Assembly: GCA_003116875.1 (NCBI GenBank)
Contig: BCKT01000003.1
Location: 437,143 to 501,142, forward strand
Direction of reading: 5' to 3'
Length of the DNA stretch: 64,000 nt
Origin: Takashimella koratensis
Taxonomy: Eukaryota > Basidiomycota > Tremellomycetes > Trichosporonales > Tetragoniomycetaceae
Part shown: one piece after another, positions 41,101-53,209 of the stretch
Layout of the letters: every line of letters starts with the position of its first letter
Numbering within the stretch: the stretch's first letter is position 1
Made by a program: the position numbers and the translations under genes
The notes under the pieces: model-generated
What the model was told of the DNA's origin: nothing
Database searches by the model: none
The model's input: the letters and a program-made list of their open reading frames with translations, nothing else

Positions 41101-42779
41101 AACCACCCAAAGAGCAGCGCCATGAAGAACTTGATGCCGACAGCACCCAAGATGAAGACGAGCGAGACGTAGAGGACAATGTCGGAAGCGACGCAGCCGA
41201 TCGTGATGCTGTCAATGAAGCCGACGGTGATCACGTCGGAGAGGCACTCGGCGTAGCTCGTAAGGCCAGATCGCTGGACGATCGCAGTGATGTCTTTGCC
41301 CTTGTAGGTAGCGTTGCCAGACTTGATCTCGTCAAACCATGCCGGGTACGAGACGAGGGACGGGTTCAACCAAGTCAACAAGCTCATGTCGATGACGTTG
41401 CTGGAGGCGTCAGTGGGATGTCCGCGGCAATGTAATAGGAGAACTAACTCACGACTTGTAGACAGCAAGGTTGCGGGTTGTGTTCGCGAGCTGGTCCCAG
41501 GTGTAGTAGACCTCACCGCTGGGATTTATGGCAGCCAATGAATTCCTGGTCGTCGAGTTACTGTGGCAGTTTGTCGACGAGGTGTAGCCCGTTTGGTTGA
41601 TAGGCGACGTTCCGTACTGGTCGTGCAGGTTGCAAGGGAAGTACCAGCCCATGCTCAAACCGTTGGTAGAGATCGAGGTACCGTTAGAAGGCGGCTTGAT
41701 GATGTTGTAGCACTTCTGGTTGACGTTCTGGAACAAGAAACTGATGTCCTTGCCACCCGCCATCCAGTCGTCCATATAGATCGGGGAGGTCGTGCCGTTG
41801 AACTCTGAACCCGCGACCGCCGGGTGTTTCCAAGTCGAAAAGTCGTAGTCGTAGCCGTTGATGATGACCGAGCCAGAGTTGACTTCACCACCTTTGATCC
41901 TGAGTGAGGTAGTCCCACAGACGGTTTGGGTGAAACCGAAGGTGATGAAACCGACAATGGCCATGAACGTCGCGACAATGAAGACGATGCCCATCTTCTC
42001 CCTCCAGGCGCGTTGCGCCTCGGGTGACCGCTTGCCAAAGATGGTGCGGATGATGAAGGGTGGGATCCAGCAAGTGACGACAAAGCAGTAGATCATCCAG
42101 CCGTCGACGGGACCTGGGGCGATGCTGCTGCAGCAGCCACCTCCGACATCGTCCTGGGCAGGTACGTTGACGCGGTTGGACTGCGCGCCGTTGGGAGGGC
42201 GAGGTGCTGCGCTTGAAGCTTTGCGACGAATGGTTGCGCCTCGCTTGAACAAGTTCAGTCCAGACTCCTCGACGTCGGTGTCTCGCGCGAGCAGCGACTT
42301 GCCGCGGCGTAGGTTGGCCCCTGGCCGCGAGGCTCCGTAAGGCTGGTTGCCAGTTCCTGAAAGCGATGTCAGCGTAACAATGGAATGGGACGGGTTGAGG
42401 ATAGAGACATACGGCTTGGCTGAACGGGAACATTGTCCTCAGCGGCGTGCTCGCGGTAGTGCCAGAGGCGGTGGTTGGGGTCGATCCGCTCACGGTCCGG
42501 TCGGACCATGCTTTTCTTCCGCCGCACATCGGCGCCATTACTCTCAGAGAAACCCTGGGGGTTCATCCCGGCGGCATCGATGTATTGCTCCTCGTCAAAC
42601 TTGAGCGCGGGGACGTTGGGCTCGTATCCCGAGGTGCCCGAGGTCGTTGTGGTCAAGGAGTACTTGGAGGGAACGTTTTTGGCAGGAGGACGAGGGGGCA
42701 TGTCTGGCTCTGGTTGACCCCGGCGAGGCGGGGCGGCATCCTCGAACGAGATGTTTTGGTGGTAGGTTGGGCGGGACAT
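38118..42779 (-). CDS. CHS3: Class IV chitin synthase (Chs3-like)
   Basis: Membrane glycosyltransferase that polymerises N-acetylglucosamine from UDP-GlcNAc into cell-wall chitin. The protein, about 1,450 residues, starts [21 protein letters not shown] cytoplasmic N-terminus leads to membrane segments ([20 protein letters not shown] and [20 protein letters not shown]), a luminal part with many N-x-S/T sites, a further membrane segment ([20 protein letters not shown]), then the catalytic core: [76 protein letters not shown] and [21 protein letters not shown] cluster of membrane segments ([20 protein letters not shown] onward) ends the core. Layout and the [21 protein letters not shown] motifs are class IV. 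The Ser-rich tail (38888-38196) can end at 38192, or, if a GTGAGT intron with a CTGAC branch site is used, at 38118 with the end APPQFRQ. Five to six exons. Confidence 0.93.
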
Positions 42780-44272
42780 GATGACAGGGGACGGGGGTGG
42801 GGATCAAATGAGTTGAGGTGAAGGGGAACTTGGACCTCGGTCTGAATTGATCAATGGTTCGTCTTGTTTGCCTATCGTCGCATTACCAGTCGTAAAGGTG
42901 TCGTGATCGTGAATGATGAGTACACTGGCCGAAGGGGATGACTAGGTGGAGTTAGTAAGGTGTTGGCAACAAGGAGGTGGAGCGGGGGTGAGGACGGTTA
43001 CACGAGGTCAAAGGGGGAGGAAGGGGAGGGTGTGGTTGATGTTGTGTGTGTATTTGAGAATGGTCTGGGTGGTAAGGGAAGACGAGTGTAGAGGGTTGAT
43101 GCATCTGGCCTGCCAAGATGTCTTTGGGCGAGCCAAGAAGCGAGATGCAGGATTGATGCAAGGAAGCCGATGCAACGATGCGAGAACAATGGGATGAGGT
43201 GGGTGGGGAGTGGGGAAGGGGTTGAGAATCGACCGACTCACAGCTTTAGAATACAGGCCGCAAGGAAGTAGCGGATGACGAGCGGGTTGAATGGAATCGA
43301 GCGAGAACTAGCGTTGAGCGATGGCTGATGCGGAAGTGTTCAGGCGGATGAACGGGGTGGTGATGGGCCCTGCTCAGCCGTCGTCAAGGAGAGGAGGGGA
43401 GGGACGAAAGGCGACAAAAAGAGTCGTTGATGTTTGAGGAACAGAGTGTTGTCGGTGGATGTGACGAGCAAAGGTCGGGGTGAAAGGTGAAAGGTGAAAA
43501 AATCACGCGTGCGACGTAAGGGGCGGGGGCAGTGCGCGTGCTAGACGAGGGCGGGTGTTTGGGGTGGGGTCGAGTCTCGCGTGTCGACGGGAGGCTGGGA
43601 GAAAGACAGGGGAGGAGGGGAGGGGGCAGAAGGGGATGAGGATGAGGATGGGGGTGGGGGTGAGAGTGAGATGGATGGAGATGAGATGGTGGTGGGAGTC
43701 GAGGCGAGTCTAGTGTAGTGTTTGACGGTGGATGGTACAGTAGTGAGGGAGTAGACAGTGTACTGTTTTTTCTCGCTGGGCCCTTTTTTCCAACGGCCCC
43801 GTCCCTGTAACCCGAGACCCTGTCCATCCTAATCCCGCCGCCGGGGTTTCTAATCGACTCATTATGTGGACCCTGAATAGCGGGTAGATGTAATTAGGTT
43901 TTCTTAGTGGGCAAAGCAGTGTTGCCTTGTTGACACAAGGTTTATTAATACTGCTCGACTGCCACCGATGACGACGATGGATCTGCCCTGCCCCTCCCTG
44001 CCCCTGCCCCTGCCTCGGCCCCCGGAGGAGGACCTCAGTCTTCAACATCCATCCATGCTTGCTCCTCGACTGACATTGGGATCCATGAATCAATATTGGC
44101 AGGCATTGTATCACCCCTCATGGCAGAACGAAACACTCTGTACATATCACGGATCTATTGTACAACTCCATCTACGAGGCACTCCTCCACGGGTAACCCT
44201 ACCATTCTCATTGCATCTTGTCATGACACAAAGGGTTGACCTCAACCACTCAACCTAGCCTCAGCCTCAGCC
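42780..44272. other. Upstream region of chitin synthase
   Basis: About 1.5 kb between the VPS2 stop and the chitin synthase start, both minus. G-rich on the plus strand with short GGGGTG/GGATGA-type runs near 43600-43690. A GTGAGT donor-like site near 43245 (minus) could belong to a 5' UTR intron. Small frames here are low in complexity and not called. Confidence 0.5.
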
Positions 44273-45514
44273 TCAGTCCCGCCTCAACATATCCAGGCGC
44301 CGCTGCAAGTCATCCTCATCACCACCGCCCGACGGTCCCGCGGCAGGTCCTGAACCCGGTGGGGCAGTCGGCGCCGAAGGTCCACCCTCAGCCACAGCGA
44401 TACGTGACGATGCGATCGGTTCAGACGACAATGGGTTGGCCGTGGGTGCAGATGTGAGCTAAGTGAGGTGTCAATTGATGTACGCGACCTCCGAGTTTAA
44501 GAACAGAAGGTACGAGAGAAGCAAAAGCATAAAGGGGAGCAACTTGGGGTGCAGGAGGCCAATAGAAGAGAAAAATGACCTTCCACTTACCGCATCGTTC
44601 ATGCCCATCCCAATCTCATCCAAAACCTCTTTAAGAATCTTGTCCCCTTCCTCCTCCTCACCCTCGCCCTCGGCCTCGTCATCCATCGCATCGTCGATAG
44701 CATCCGACATCATCTCTTCCTTCATGTCCATTGTCGCAGATTCCTTCTCAAACTCGTTCATAATCCGCTGGATCTGAATAGGTTCAGCGAACAGCTCACC
44801 AATAGGACTGGTGTAATCAGAGCTGTCCCAGTGTCCGACCGGGATGGAAGACTTACTTGGGGCAGGTTGAGACTTCTGTTCATCTGTCCCATTGCCTGTA
44901 AGATAATACCGAACATCAGCGAAATATCCTTGCAGTACAATCCTATGAGAGACCAGATCCCGACTCACCCTCGTAGCGCCCTTCATAGCCGACGCCATCT
45001 GCTCATTGGAGCGAAGTGTCTGCATCCGCAACGATACGGCTTGAAGTTGTACGCGCATCTGCGTAAACTTTTGCATGTACCGCCTAGTCCGGACGAGATC
45101 TTTGGCGAGGATCTTGCATGCGTTCTGGGGGCGAGTAGTGAGCAGGCGAAAAGGCAAGATAGAGGGAAGTGGACAGCGGACATCAGCGATGATGAGCAGT
45201 GGGACAATGACAAGGAAAACGAAAGAGGATCCACAGCCTGACCCAGATCCGAGCTAAACCCACCATGTTACCAACTTTGGCGTTCTTCTTGATATCCGCC
45301 ATCGTCCTCTTCTCCTGCTGCTCTAGTTTTCCCTTCTCGCGCTCGAGTTCGCGCTGGGCCTTTTGCAGAGAACGCTGGTGCTGCCGCAGCCTCTCGGCCG
45401 GGGTAATGGTCCTGCCAAACAAGGTGTCCTAGAGCCGTGACAAAAGAGGACGGCGAGGTGAGCTATGCATCCAGCGTCGGGTCTTGTACCGGTCCAACTC
45501 ACGAGGATGTTCAT
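44273..45514 (-). CDS. VPS2: ESCRT-III subunit Vps2/CHMP2
   Basis: Core ESCRT-III protein that assembles on endosomal membranes with Vps24 and recruits the AAA ATPase Vps4. The 12-nt first exon (45503-45514, MNIL) joins DTLFGRTITPAERLRQHQRS, then LQKAQRELEREKGKLEQQEK, TMADIKKNAKVGNM, NACKILAKDLVRTRRYMQKF, RMQTLRSNEQMASAMKGATR, AMGQMNRSLNLPQ, IQRIMNEFEKESATMDMKEE and MMSDAIDDAMDDEAEGEGEE. These follow human CHMP2A block by block. The C-terminus is a Ser/Pro linker and a MIM1-type helix ending DDLQRRLDMLRRD, which binds the Vps4 MIT domain. Stop TGA at 44273. Normal length, about 245 residues. Divergent from the thioredoxin-domain gene with 239 bp between starts. Confidence 0.95.
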
Positions 45515-45753
45515 GCTGTGCTGCGCTTGCTGGCGAGGATAGGGCTGGGGTTGGGTGGTAGAAAGGAGAAGGGATGAGAGAGTGGACAAATGACGAGTGG
45601 GATGTGAAGTGGTAGGGTATTGCTCCCGTCCCAGCCTGTAGGCTCAGTCAGCCCAGCCCAGCTATTACTCCCCGAATTGTCGACGTTGCATTCATTGTTT
45701 CACCACCAACCAACAACAACATCCGCATCTTACCTACACGCACTCGTCTCACG

Positions 45754-48507
45754 ATGCGCCTCGGCAGCTTCGTATTGCGTGCAGCAGCACTGCTCGTCCT
45801 CTCGCTCGTGGCTGTCGTCGTACAGGCCGAAGAAGGAGAGTTTGAGCTACGCCAGCTCACAGAGGATAACTTTAGGTCGAGCACATCCCAAGGTCTTTGG
45901 TGAGTCAGCGACGCGTGAGCGCAGCAAGAGCGACTATGGGACGAGGAGAGAGGAGGAATCGTCAGAGAGGAAGGGTATATAGAGGCGGAATGAGAAGTGG
46001 TAGCTGGGAAGGAAACAAAGGTACAGACAAGAGGAGAAACAAAGCGGTTCAAAGCAGCTATGTTTGTTTAACCTTGCTCTTTGCACACATGCGGTGGTTG
46101 CTGCTTCATTTCGTCTTGACCACTCTTCTGAAGAGTCGAAGGGTCCAAGCTGTCTACCTAGTATCGTGTATCCATGCTGACTTTGCCCAGGCTCGTGGAG
46201 CACTTCTCGCCCAAATGTACGTCCATGCGATCGTCCAGATCCTCCCTTCCTCCCCCTTTGTCCCACTGCACCGCTTGGAGGCTAACCCTTAACTCCTACT
46301 TTTCCTTTCCAGGCTCACATTGCCGAGCGTTTGCACCGACATGGACAAGATTGGCAGAGGACAAGCAGTACCTCGAGCGACTGTCGGGGTTCCATATGGC
46401 CCAAGTCAACTGTATCGCCCAAGGCGGTGAGTGGCAATGTGTTTGGACACTTGGGCAATTCTGGAACTAGGAGCGGGACGCTGACTGGTGCCAGATTTGT
46501 GTAACGCCAACGGTATCAAGTTCTGTGAGTTGAGCTGATAAATCGAGCCGTTTCGACTATAGCTGACTCCTTCTAGATCCTCAACTAATCTTGTGAGTTC
46601 ACGCAGAGACCATGCGAGTATTTTTCACACTGACCAAGCAGATACTCTGACGGTCACGCACTACCAACGTACTCTGGAGACCGATCATACGAGGACCTCT
46701 CCAAGTACATTGACGAGCAATCGACGTTGTACGCGCGTGGCGCCCAACTAGGGATGAGCGAGGACCAAGGGGAGTCGGCGGCCGGTGGGCTCGGACCCGT
46801 CAGGCCAAACACAGACGGCGTGGTACTTGAGGTGGACGCAAAGGGGCTCGAGGCGGCTAAACAGAAAGGACCGGTGTTGGTGGATTTCTACGCGCCGTGG
46901 TGTGGACAGTGAGTTCAGTTGGGTGCTGGGTATGTGATGTTTTGCTGACGATTGTGCAGCTGCAAGAAGTTGCGACCAAGTGAGTTGAATTGATGAATCG
47001 CGGTCGGGACGAGGAAGTCGAGGCAGGAAAGAAGTGTTGACAAGTCTCAGCATACGATCAACTGGCACAGGAAGTCAGGGGCAAACTCGAGGTCGTCGCG
47101 GTCAACTGCGACGCAAACCCTGCCGTTTGTCGTCAACACGACGTCCGGTCATACCCGACTATCAAATTGTGAGGGTTGGATGTTGCTCAACCGAATAGCA
47201 GAACGATGACTAACCCTTGGGTACAGGTTCCATCACGGGACTAAGACACCTTATACGGGTCCGAGGTCGCTCGAGAAGATGAAGGAGTTTGCGCTGAAAG
47301 CGGCAGGGTCGTGAGTGTGCCTAGTAGCATGTGTGGTGAAGCTGTCCAAACTGACCCATCATCTCAGGGTCACATTGCAGCCGATCAAGGTGGAAGACTT
47401 TCATGACATTGTTCACAATGAGGAAGCGTTCTTCCTCTACTTGCAAAACTTTGACACAACAGTGGGAGAAGTGGTAGGTATTGCTGATGTCATGACTAGA
47501 CCTTGAAATAGGACTGACCCTTGCTCAGGAAGCCGTACGGAGTGTGCTCGAACCCCTAATCAACTCGATCCCAGCCTACACTTCATCTGACCCACTCCTG
47601 TACGCCAACCTTACCATCGCCAACCCACCACCTACCTCCCTTCTCCTTGCCTTCTCCTCCTCCCAGACTACACCAGCCGGGTCACTCTCCTTCCCTGCAT
47701 CCGACAACGACCTGAGCCGGTTCGTCAACCTCCACCGATTCCCGACCCTCGTCGAACTTACCAGCGCCAACTACGAGTCCATCATGAAGAGCGACTCGAG
47801 AGCGCTAGTCGTCCTGGGGGCGCTGCACCATGGGGAGGAAGGGGCGAAGGAGAGGGAAAAGTTTTATGAAATTGCCAGGGCGTGGAAACGAGGTGGGAGA
47901 CCGTTCGATCAGCCGGTTTGGTTTGCTTGGGTCGATGGGGAGAGGTGGAGGAGCTGGGTCAAACAGTTGTACGGGTGAGTGAGGTGGCCGAGAAGACTAA
48001 ATGTGCAAGGAATTCGAAGATTCTACCTCGGGACAAGACGGTGGTGACTAGATGAAGGCTGACGTTTGATGTAGGATCAAAAAATCTCAACTACCTGCAC
48101 TGGTTGTGATCGACCCGCCAAATGACGAGTACTACGACGTCACGATTGAGGGCAATCCAGTGACGTTTGATGGTGCTGCCGCATTTTCCGTCCTCGAGGG
48201 CGTGTACCAACATTTCCTGCGACCAAAGAAAAGCGAGACGGCGCTTGAGTGGGGGTCGCGTAGTGCCGCCCTGCAGCTGATCGGCTCGGTGGTGAGTGCT
48301 GGCTACGTTTGTGTATTCGGAATGCGGAGAGCTGATTATCGTCCTCGGTGATAGGAATGGGCCGGTGACCACCCATTGATGGCGGTCTCGTCAGTTATCT
48401 TGAGCGTGGTGATCTTTGTGTACTTGCTGCAGAAATGCGTGTCGCGCGACTTGTCTCATCTTCATGGCAATTATGGAAACGAGAAAGGTCCCGCTCGATT
48501 AGATTGA
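45754..48507 (+). CDS. ER membrane protein with two thioredoxin domains (PDI/TMX3-like)
   Basis: Predicted oxidoreductase of the secretory pathway. A signal peptide (MRLGSFVLRAAALLVLSLVA) precedes a first thioredoxin domain with LTEDNFR and, across a splice, KCSHCRAFAPTW (active site CSHC). A linker leads to a second domain with VLVDFYAPWCGH and CKKLRPTYDQLAQEV (active site CGHC, the PDI form), then NCDANPAVCRQHDVRSYPTI and KLFHHGTKTPYTGPRS. Two further thioredoxin-like regions without active-site cysteines follow (PTLVELTSANYESIMKSDSR, LPALVVIDPPNDEYYDV). Near the C-terminus AVSSVILSVVIFVYLLQKCV is a single membrane anchor, followed by a short cytosolic tail with no KDEL-type signal. This order fits TMX3 and yeast Eps1-type proteins. 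Intron 1 (about 45900-46190) is nearly 300 bp, long for this genome. The second active site is split by a 20-bp exon at 46960-46979. Confidence 0.88.
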
Positions 48508-49847
48508 GCTTTGGTAGGACGGGAGATGTGGCATTTGCGTGATTTTTTGCTGCTCTTTGTCAGGGCGTGGAGACCTGCGTATTGTTCCCGTTTGATATAG
48601 GTTTGATTTGTCTGGTTATGGTATGAGACGACTCGACGACTGTAGAGACCGTATTTCCCCAGCATGGCAATCGTTCTTCTTCCATAGACTCGACATGGAT
48701 GAAGTGTATCAGTGTTTGAGCCATTGATCCACATTGCCTTTTGTTGCCGTCGGACTCGGGATGAAACGGGAATGGCGGGAGCGGGTTTCATCTTGACAAC
48801 TGGAAGGCGTTGTTGTCGTCGTTGTCGTCGTTATTGTCGTCGGGCATGTAATGAATGATGATTGATGCATCAACATCACGGTCGGATTTTCTGGGATATT
48901 GTTGGGGGCGCACTTTACCCCAATGAGGGAAAACAAAAGGGATATCAGACACTGACCTCGTCACTCTCGTCCTCGTCGTCGTCAACGCCAAGGATCATTC
49001 TAGCATTCATCCTACCCTCTCACGCTCGAGTCTGTGCTCGTGCTCATTGTTCACTATATAAGCAGACTGCAGGTGTTTGGGGAGTTGAAACCCCGCTCTA
49101 ACACATCATCTATCATTTCGTCATTCAGTGGGATCCTTTACAGCTTACAATACAAGGGAACACCCCTCATCGCAGAGGTAGACCAACCAGTGTACGTTCA
49201 TGACTCACATGACACTAATCTCAGCCTCCTTCACCTTGCTCGCCACCCTTCCCGCTTTTACCGCCCATCTCTCCCTCCCTCTATCCCCTTCCTTTGTTCT
49301 CCCTCGCTCCCTCTCTCTCTCCTCTCGCGCTCTCGCAGTGTTTCCCTCAGTCTTTGCTCTTTTGTTCCCCCGGCCATACCACGCTCCCCGCACCACCCCG
49401 AGGAACAAAGACAAAAACATTGGCCAAAAATCCACTCCTCGCTCCCACATCCCCCTTCCCCACGCCCCACTCCCTAGTCCTCGCGCCTCGCTCCATGGGC
49501 GGTTTGCACGATGGAGAGGGGAGAGTGGGGAGCGAGGATAAAAGGCGAGAGCTGCCGAGGAAGGGAGTGACACTGCGTCATGCATTTCTACCCAACAGAC
49601 TCCCTACACACACCTCCAGACATACATATACACACAACACTAATCCCATCTACACTAGCTCACGATATTTAGCATATCCTTCTCGCCTTCTCTTCGCTCT
49701 CAAGTGCATCACTCGTGTTGCCACTCTGTACTTTGCCCTCACCAAGAACATCAGCGGCAATCGGCGACTCTGACTCATTCTTAAATTTCGACCTCGTCGC
49801 GATACCAAAACGACACGATCTAAGCGTTCGCGTTAATTCAAGAGTGC
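48508..49847. other. Upstream region of the small GYM-rich gene
   Basis: About 1.34 kb. TATATAAG at about 49055-49062 looks like a TATA box; a pyrimidine-rich tract runs from about 49240 to 49345, and ATAAAAGG lies near 49537. Such C/T-rich stretches are common before highly expressed fungal genes. On the minus strand a GTT/GTC triplet repeat (48810-48840) reads Asp/Asn-rich. No gene is called. Confidence 0.45.
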
Positions 49848-50349
49848 ATGTGGGGCGGCAGTTATTGGTCTCCTATGATGTACGGCGGATACGGTTACGG
49901 AGGGTACGGGGTAAGTGTCGGGATCATGTCTTCAGACGACGGCTTCACATGAGATGACCAACCAGCGCTGATTCCCGCAGATGAGCCCTTATTACTCTGG
50001 TGAGCTGAATGCAGGCGGTGAGAGAGGAGGAGATCAAGCTCATCATAAATGACTGTTCATCGATACAGGTGGTCTCGGCGTCCCATACCCTTACATGATG
50101 GGCGGCTACGGAGGTGAGCATCGCCCCTGCTTCGCCTGCTTGGAAACAACTACAACACAGGTGCTAACTAGTATCAATGTGTAGGGTATGGACTCGGCGG
50201 GATGGGAATGTACGGAATGTACGGAGGATACCCGTACGGAGGGATGATGGGGAACCCATACATGTACACAGGAATGGTGGGTGGCAAATGAGGTCGAGGA
50301 AGTCACATCTGCTAACATTTACAATAAACAGTACGGACCGGGATTCTGA
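49848..50349 (+). CDS. 78-aa Gly/Tyr/Met-rich small protein in five exons
   Basis: A very small gene that only appears after splicing. Exons 49848-49910, 49981-49999, 50069-50113, 50185-50276 and 50332-50349 have good GT-AG ends, and the last intron has a CTAAC branch site. They total 237 nt, in frame, ending in TGA. The protein opens MWGGSYWSPMMYGGYGYGGY, continues with MSPYYSGGLGVPYPYMMGGY and GGYGLGGMGMYGMYGGYPYG, and ends YMYTGMYGPGF. Nearly all residues are Gly, Tyr or Met with some Pro; it has no Lys or Arg, no acidic residues, no signal peptide and no cysteine. The same repetitive composition continues across four splice junctions, which a chance frame would not do. It resembles low-complexity, phase-separating or adhesive Gly/Tyr-rich peptides in composition only. 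Function unknown. Confidence 0.7.
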
Positions 50350-50576
50350 TCATCGCGTGAATGCTTGTCAAAGGCTGTTGAATGCTCGTTGAATGCTTGT
50401 CGTAAAAGTATCGTCGCATGTATGTGCTTGGCCGAGGATGGATCGAGGGAGGTGGAAACGTAGGTTGTCTGGTGAGAATGTCAAAGTATTGGAATGTCGG
50501 GAGATCAGATTGATTATTGTCATGCAGTTGTTTTGAGAAATGGGAGCGCAGATCGCAGGCCTTGTTTTACCCGCGG

Positions 50577-51891
50577 CTACGTCGACTCGACGATGAGGTA
50601 CCGGGTCGCGAAGAGTACACGCGTTTGATCGTGGCCACCTCCATTGTCGCTGAGAATGGGTATCGCAGCCTCACTCATCGGCGCCCAAATTCCCGCGTCG
50701 CAAGATTTTGACCCTTCACGCGCTACCCTCGGGTCAAGTCCGAGCCTGTCCGCTCCCGTCGGGAGAGGCTGGAACACGACAATCATCATCTCGCGTTCCT
50801 CTCCCTGACCTGTTGAACCGATCAGATCGGGTTTAGACCCAACGATGGAACATCGGAACATGAGCGAGTAGTGTGTCGGACCCTCGATGGGAGAAAGAAT
50901 GCGGACGAAGAGAGATGCCGTGCGTGCGTGGTGTGCGGGAGAGACAGGGTGGTTGGTAGATGGGTAAAGAGTGTTACGGAGGGAGGTGTAGAAGAGGAGA
51001 AGAGAGAGATTGGAGGAGGAGATGAGCGATTGTAGGTGAGCCGACTGAGAGGGTCTGTAGCGGTCAGCGAGGGCAGGAAAAAGGTAAGGGCGCGCCAATC
51101 TGAACAGGAGTAGGCCATGGATCAGGGAGCTAGATACTTGACTCGACTCACTGGCCATGACGCGATGCAACCTTGTTCTTCCTTGGCGAGACCCCTATTC
51201 CTTCGTCTTCCTCCATCACTCTCTTCTTCTCTTTTATCTCCACTTCAAACTTGACGGCACTAAGCGCTTGCATGTCATTTCGAGGGGACACCTCCGATCG
51301 CGCCGGTTTCTTACCAACGAGGAAAGGTGAGACCTCTTGCAAGACGCTATGGAGGCGCTGCTGTGGTCGACCCGTCGCACCCGTGATAGATGGATGCCGG
51401 TCGGTGATCGGTGTGCGGAGAGAGAGGGGGACCATGTCCGTCACTCGAATAGAAGCGCGCCGAGGGGTCTCAGTGGATGAATGAGAGGTGATGGGTGTAG
51501 AAGCGCGGCTGGAAGGGGTTTTAGCGGGAGTGCGATCGGGTGGCGGTTGGCGGGGGTGTGTAGAGGAGGACGAAGACTCGGGCTCGGTATTGGAGCGGGA
51601 CGTGAAGGGGAGGGGTGGGTGGGAAGATGAGGAAGGTCCAGGGGGGTCATGGGATCTGCTCGTGCGCTTGGGAGTAGAGTCAGAAAGCCCAGAGGTACTG
51701 GCGACGGTGCTGGAGCCACGACCAGCGGGAGAGAGAAAAGAAGGTGGCTGCCGATCCAGTCGTGGCTTCTTGGATGCCGCGGTGGGTGTTGACAGCGCAA
51801 AGGAGAACGCCGAGGCGGAGACCGGGGTCGGTGCGGCGCGCTTTGACGGCGCAGGCGGGTACCGAGGCGGGCTTGGCGGCGGATGCGCCAT
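50577..51891 (-). CDS. Unknown Ser/Pro-rich protein with a structured C-terminus
   Basis: The start at 51891 (MAHPPPSPPRYPPAPSKRAA) gives about 250 residues of disordered, Ser/Pro/Thr-rich sequence with basic patches (SKKPRLDRQP, TPKRTSRSHD) and several S/T-P sites. An intron near 51152-51101 joins a second part with LARPYLFPALADRYRPSQSA and HLQSLISSSNLSLLLFYTSL, then HARTASLFVRILSPIEGPTH, RCSIVGSKPDLIGSTGQGEE and GADRLGLDPRVAREGSKSCD, ending in YLIVEST at 50577. The middle (RLHSVLQEVSPFLVGKK) precedes a Lys/Glu stretch. No family is recognised. The basic, S/T-P-rich N-terminus suggests a nuclear, phospho-regulated protein, but this is inference. The first splice is approximate; a longer N-terminus from 52062 in the same frame is possible. 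Confidence 0.6.
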
Positions 51892-52119
51892 GGCCTGGGC
51901 GAGTGGGGAGCGGGAGCGGGGCGGAGATGGGGAAGAGGGAAGGAGGGGGGGGGGGAGTCGCGTCGGTGGCAATTCGAGTAATGTTGAATCGAGATCGAGG
52001 GGTGGGACGGAGATTGGAACATGTCCGAGAATACAGAAACGCTCGTCTTTGTGATCCCTCATCCCTCGTATTGTTGCACCATTCTCCCCCCTCGATATTG
52101 ACAGTCGAACTCATTAGGC

Positions 52120-52924
52120 ATGGCAGACAAACAGGCCCTCTCCGTCCAGGCAAAGCTCCAGACGAGCTCGCGCGAGTTCCAGAAGATCGAGAATGGTGAG
52201 TTGGGACTTAGGTCGGGCAGTCGTGGCTGGTCTGTCCGTTTATTGGGTCGGCCGGCCGCGCGATTGAATCGAAAGGCCCACCAGTGGTTGATTCGGACAC
52301 ATGCTGATGATGAACTCGAGTAGACCTCGCAGCTTCGGTCGAGGCCCGTCAACGGCTGGATGCGCAGCAGTCCGAGAACGAGCTGGTCCTCAAGGTGAGC
52401 AAGACTACGATCTACATTCATCAAATACTCGTCTGTTCCAATTGGGGCATGGCTCAGCAACATGGACTAATGCTTTGTTCGCGCCTCGGTCGTGATTCAT
52501 TTGATGCAGGAGTTCAAGACCTTGAAACCGCACAACACCATCTACAAACTCACAGGTCCCGCATTGGTTCCTCAAGATCGTGACGAGGCGCAACAGCAAG
52601 TCGAGAACCGGTTGAAGTTTATCAAGTCGGAGATGTGAGTGGGATCGGGAAAGGGTTGGTCAAGAGGGTGATGGAAAAGATGAGAAAGGACAAGGAGGGA
52701 TAGGTGCTGATTGACTTGCAGCGAGCGGGTCGAGGCGCAGCTCAAAGAGCACCAGGAGAAGGCGAACAAGAAGAAGTCTGAGGTGAGTTTAGGTCGTTGT
52801 AGTTGATTGTAGAATGAGACAGAGTCGTGAGAGTATAGACTGACTTGGGATACAGATCATCACCTTGCAACAAGAGTTCCAAGCGTTGCAGCCGCCTAGT
52901 GCGGGCCAGCGAGTGGCCGCTTGA
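52120..52924 (+). CDS. YKE2: Prefoldin subunit 6
   Basis: Beta-type subunit of the prefoldin chaperone, which holds nascent actin and tubulin for the CCT chaperonin in the cytosol. The spliced protein starts MADKQALSVQAKLQTSSREF QKIEN, continues with LAASVEARQRLDAQQSENEL and EFKTLKPHNTIYKLTGPALV, then PQDRDEAQQQVENRLKFIKS and ERVEAQLKEHQEKANKKKSE, ending in QQEFQALQPPSAGQRVAA. The two coiled-coil arms on each side of the central KLTGPALVPQD hairpin are typical, and the length (about 125 residues) is normal. Five exons; the ATG at 52120 and the TGA at 52922 both fit. It sits head to head with the unknown gene at 50577-51891, with about 230 bp between starts. Confidence 0.93.
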
Positions 52925-53209
52925 GCACAGTTGTAGGAGGAAGGGAAGGGAAGGGTGTCGAGGGGAACTGAGGGGACGAGGTTGCCCGAAAGGAGGCGAG
53001 GCAGGGCGTGAAACCCAATTGATCAATGTATATCCATCATGCACGAGCAGTCGACAATTAGAAAGGAATAGAGACACTACTGAGGGCGTCGCTTCATGGG
53101 CAGAAGGGGGACGAGGGTGACACTGACCTCCTCCTTCACCTCTACCATTCTCATTTTCGCATACTGATCCAATTGTACACGGCACACTCTTCCAACCCGT
53201 ATAGCCAAT

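Noticed and set aside
40740..41435. Long plus-strand frame of 231 codons opposite chitin synthase
   Set aside because: Lies wholly antisense to a well-conserved coding exon; its composition mirrors codon bias of the real gene. Same for 39254-39799 and 39142-39504.
48788..49011. Minus-strand acidic short frames (MNARMILGVDDDEDESDE and a DDNNDDND tail)
   Set aside because: The two parts cannot be joined in frame with a good donor, and the second is a triplet repeat.
49200..49541. Plus frame beginning with a signal-peptide-like stretch
   Set aside because: Lies in a pyrimidine-rich tract, which naturally reads Leu/Ser/Pro; no folded part or splice support.
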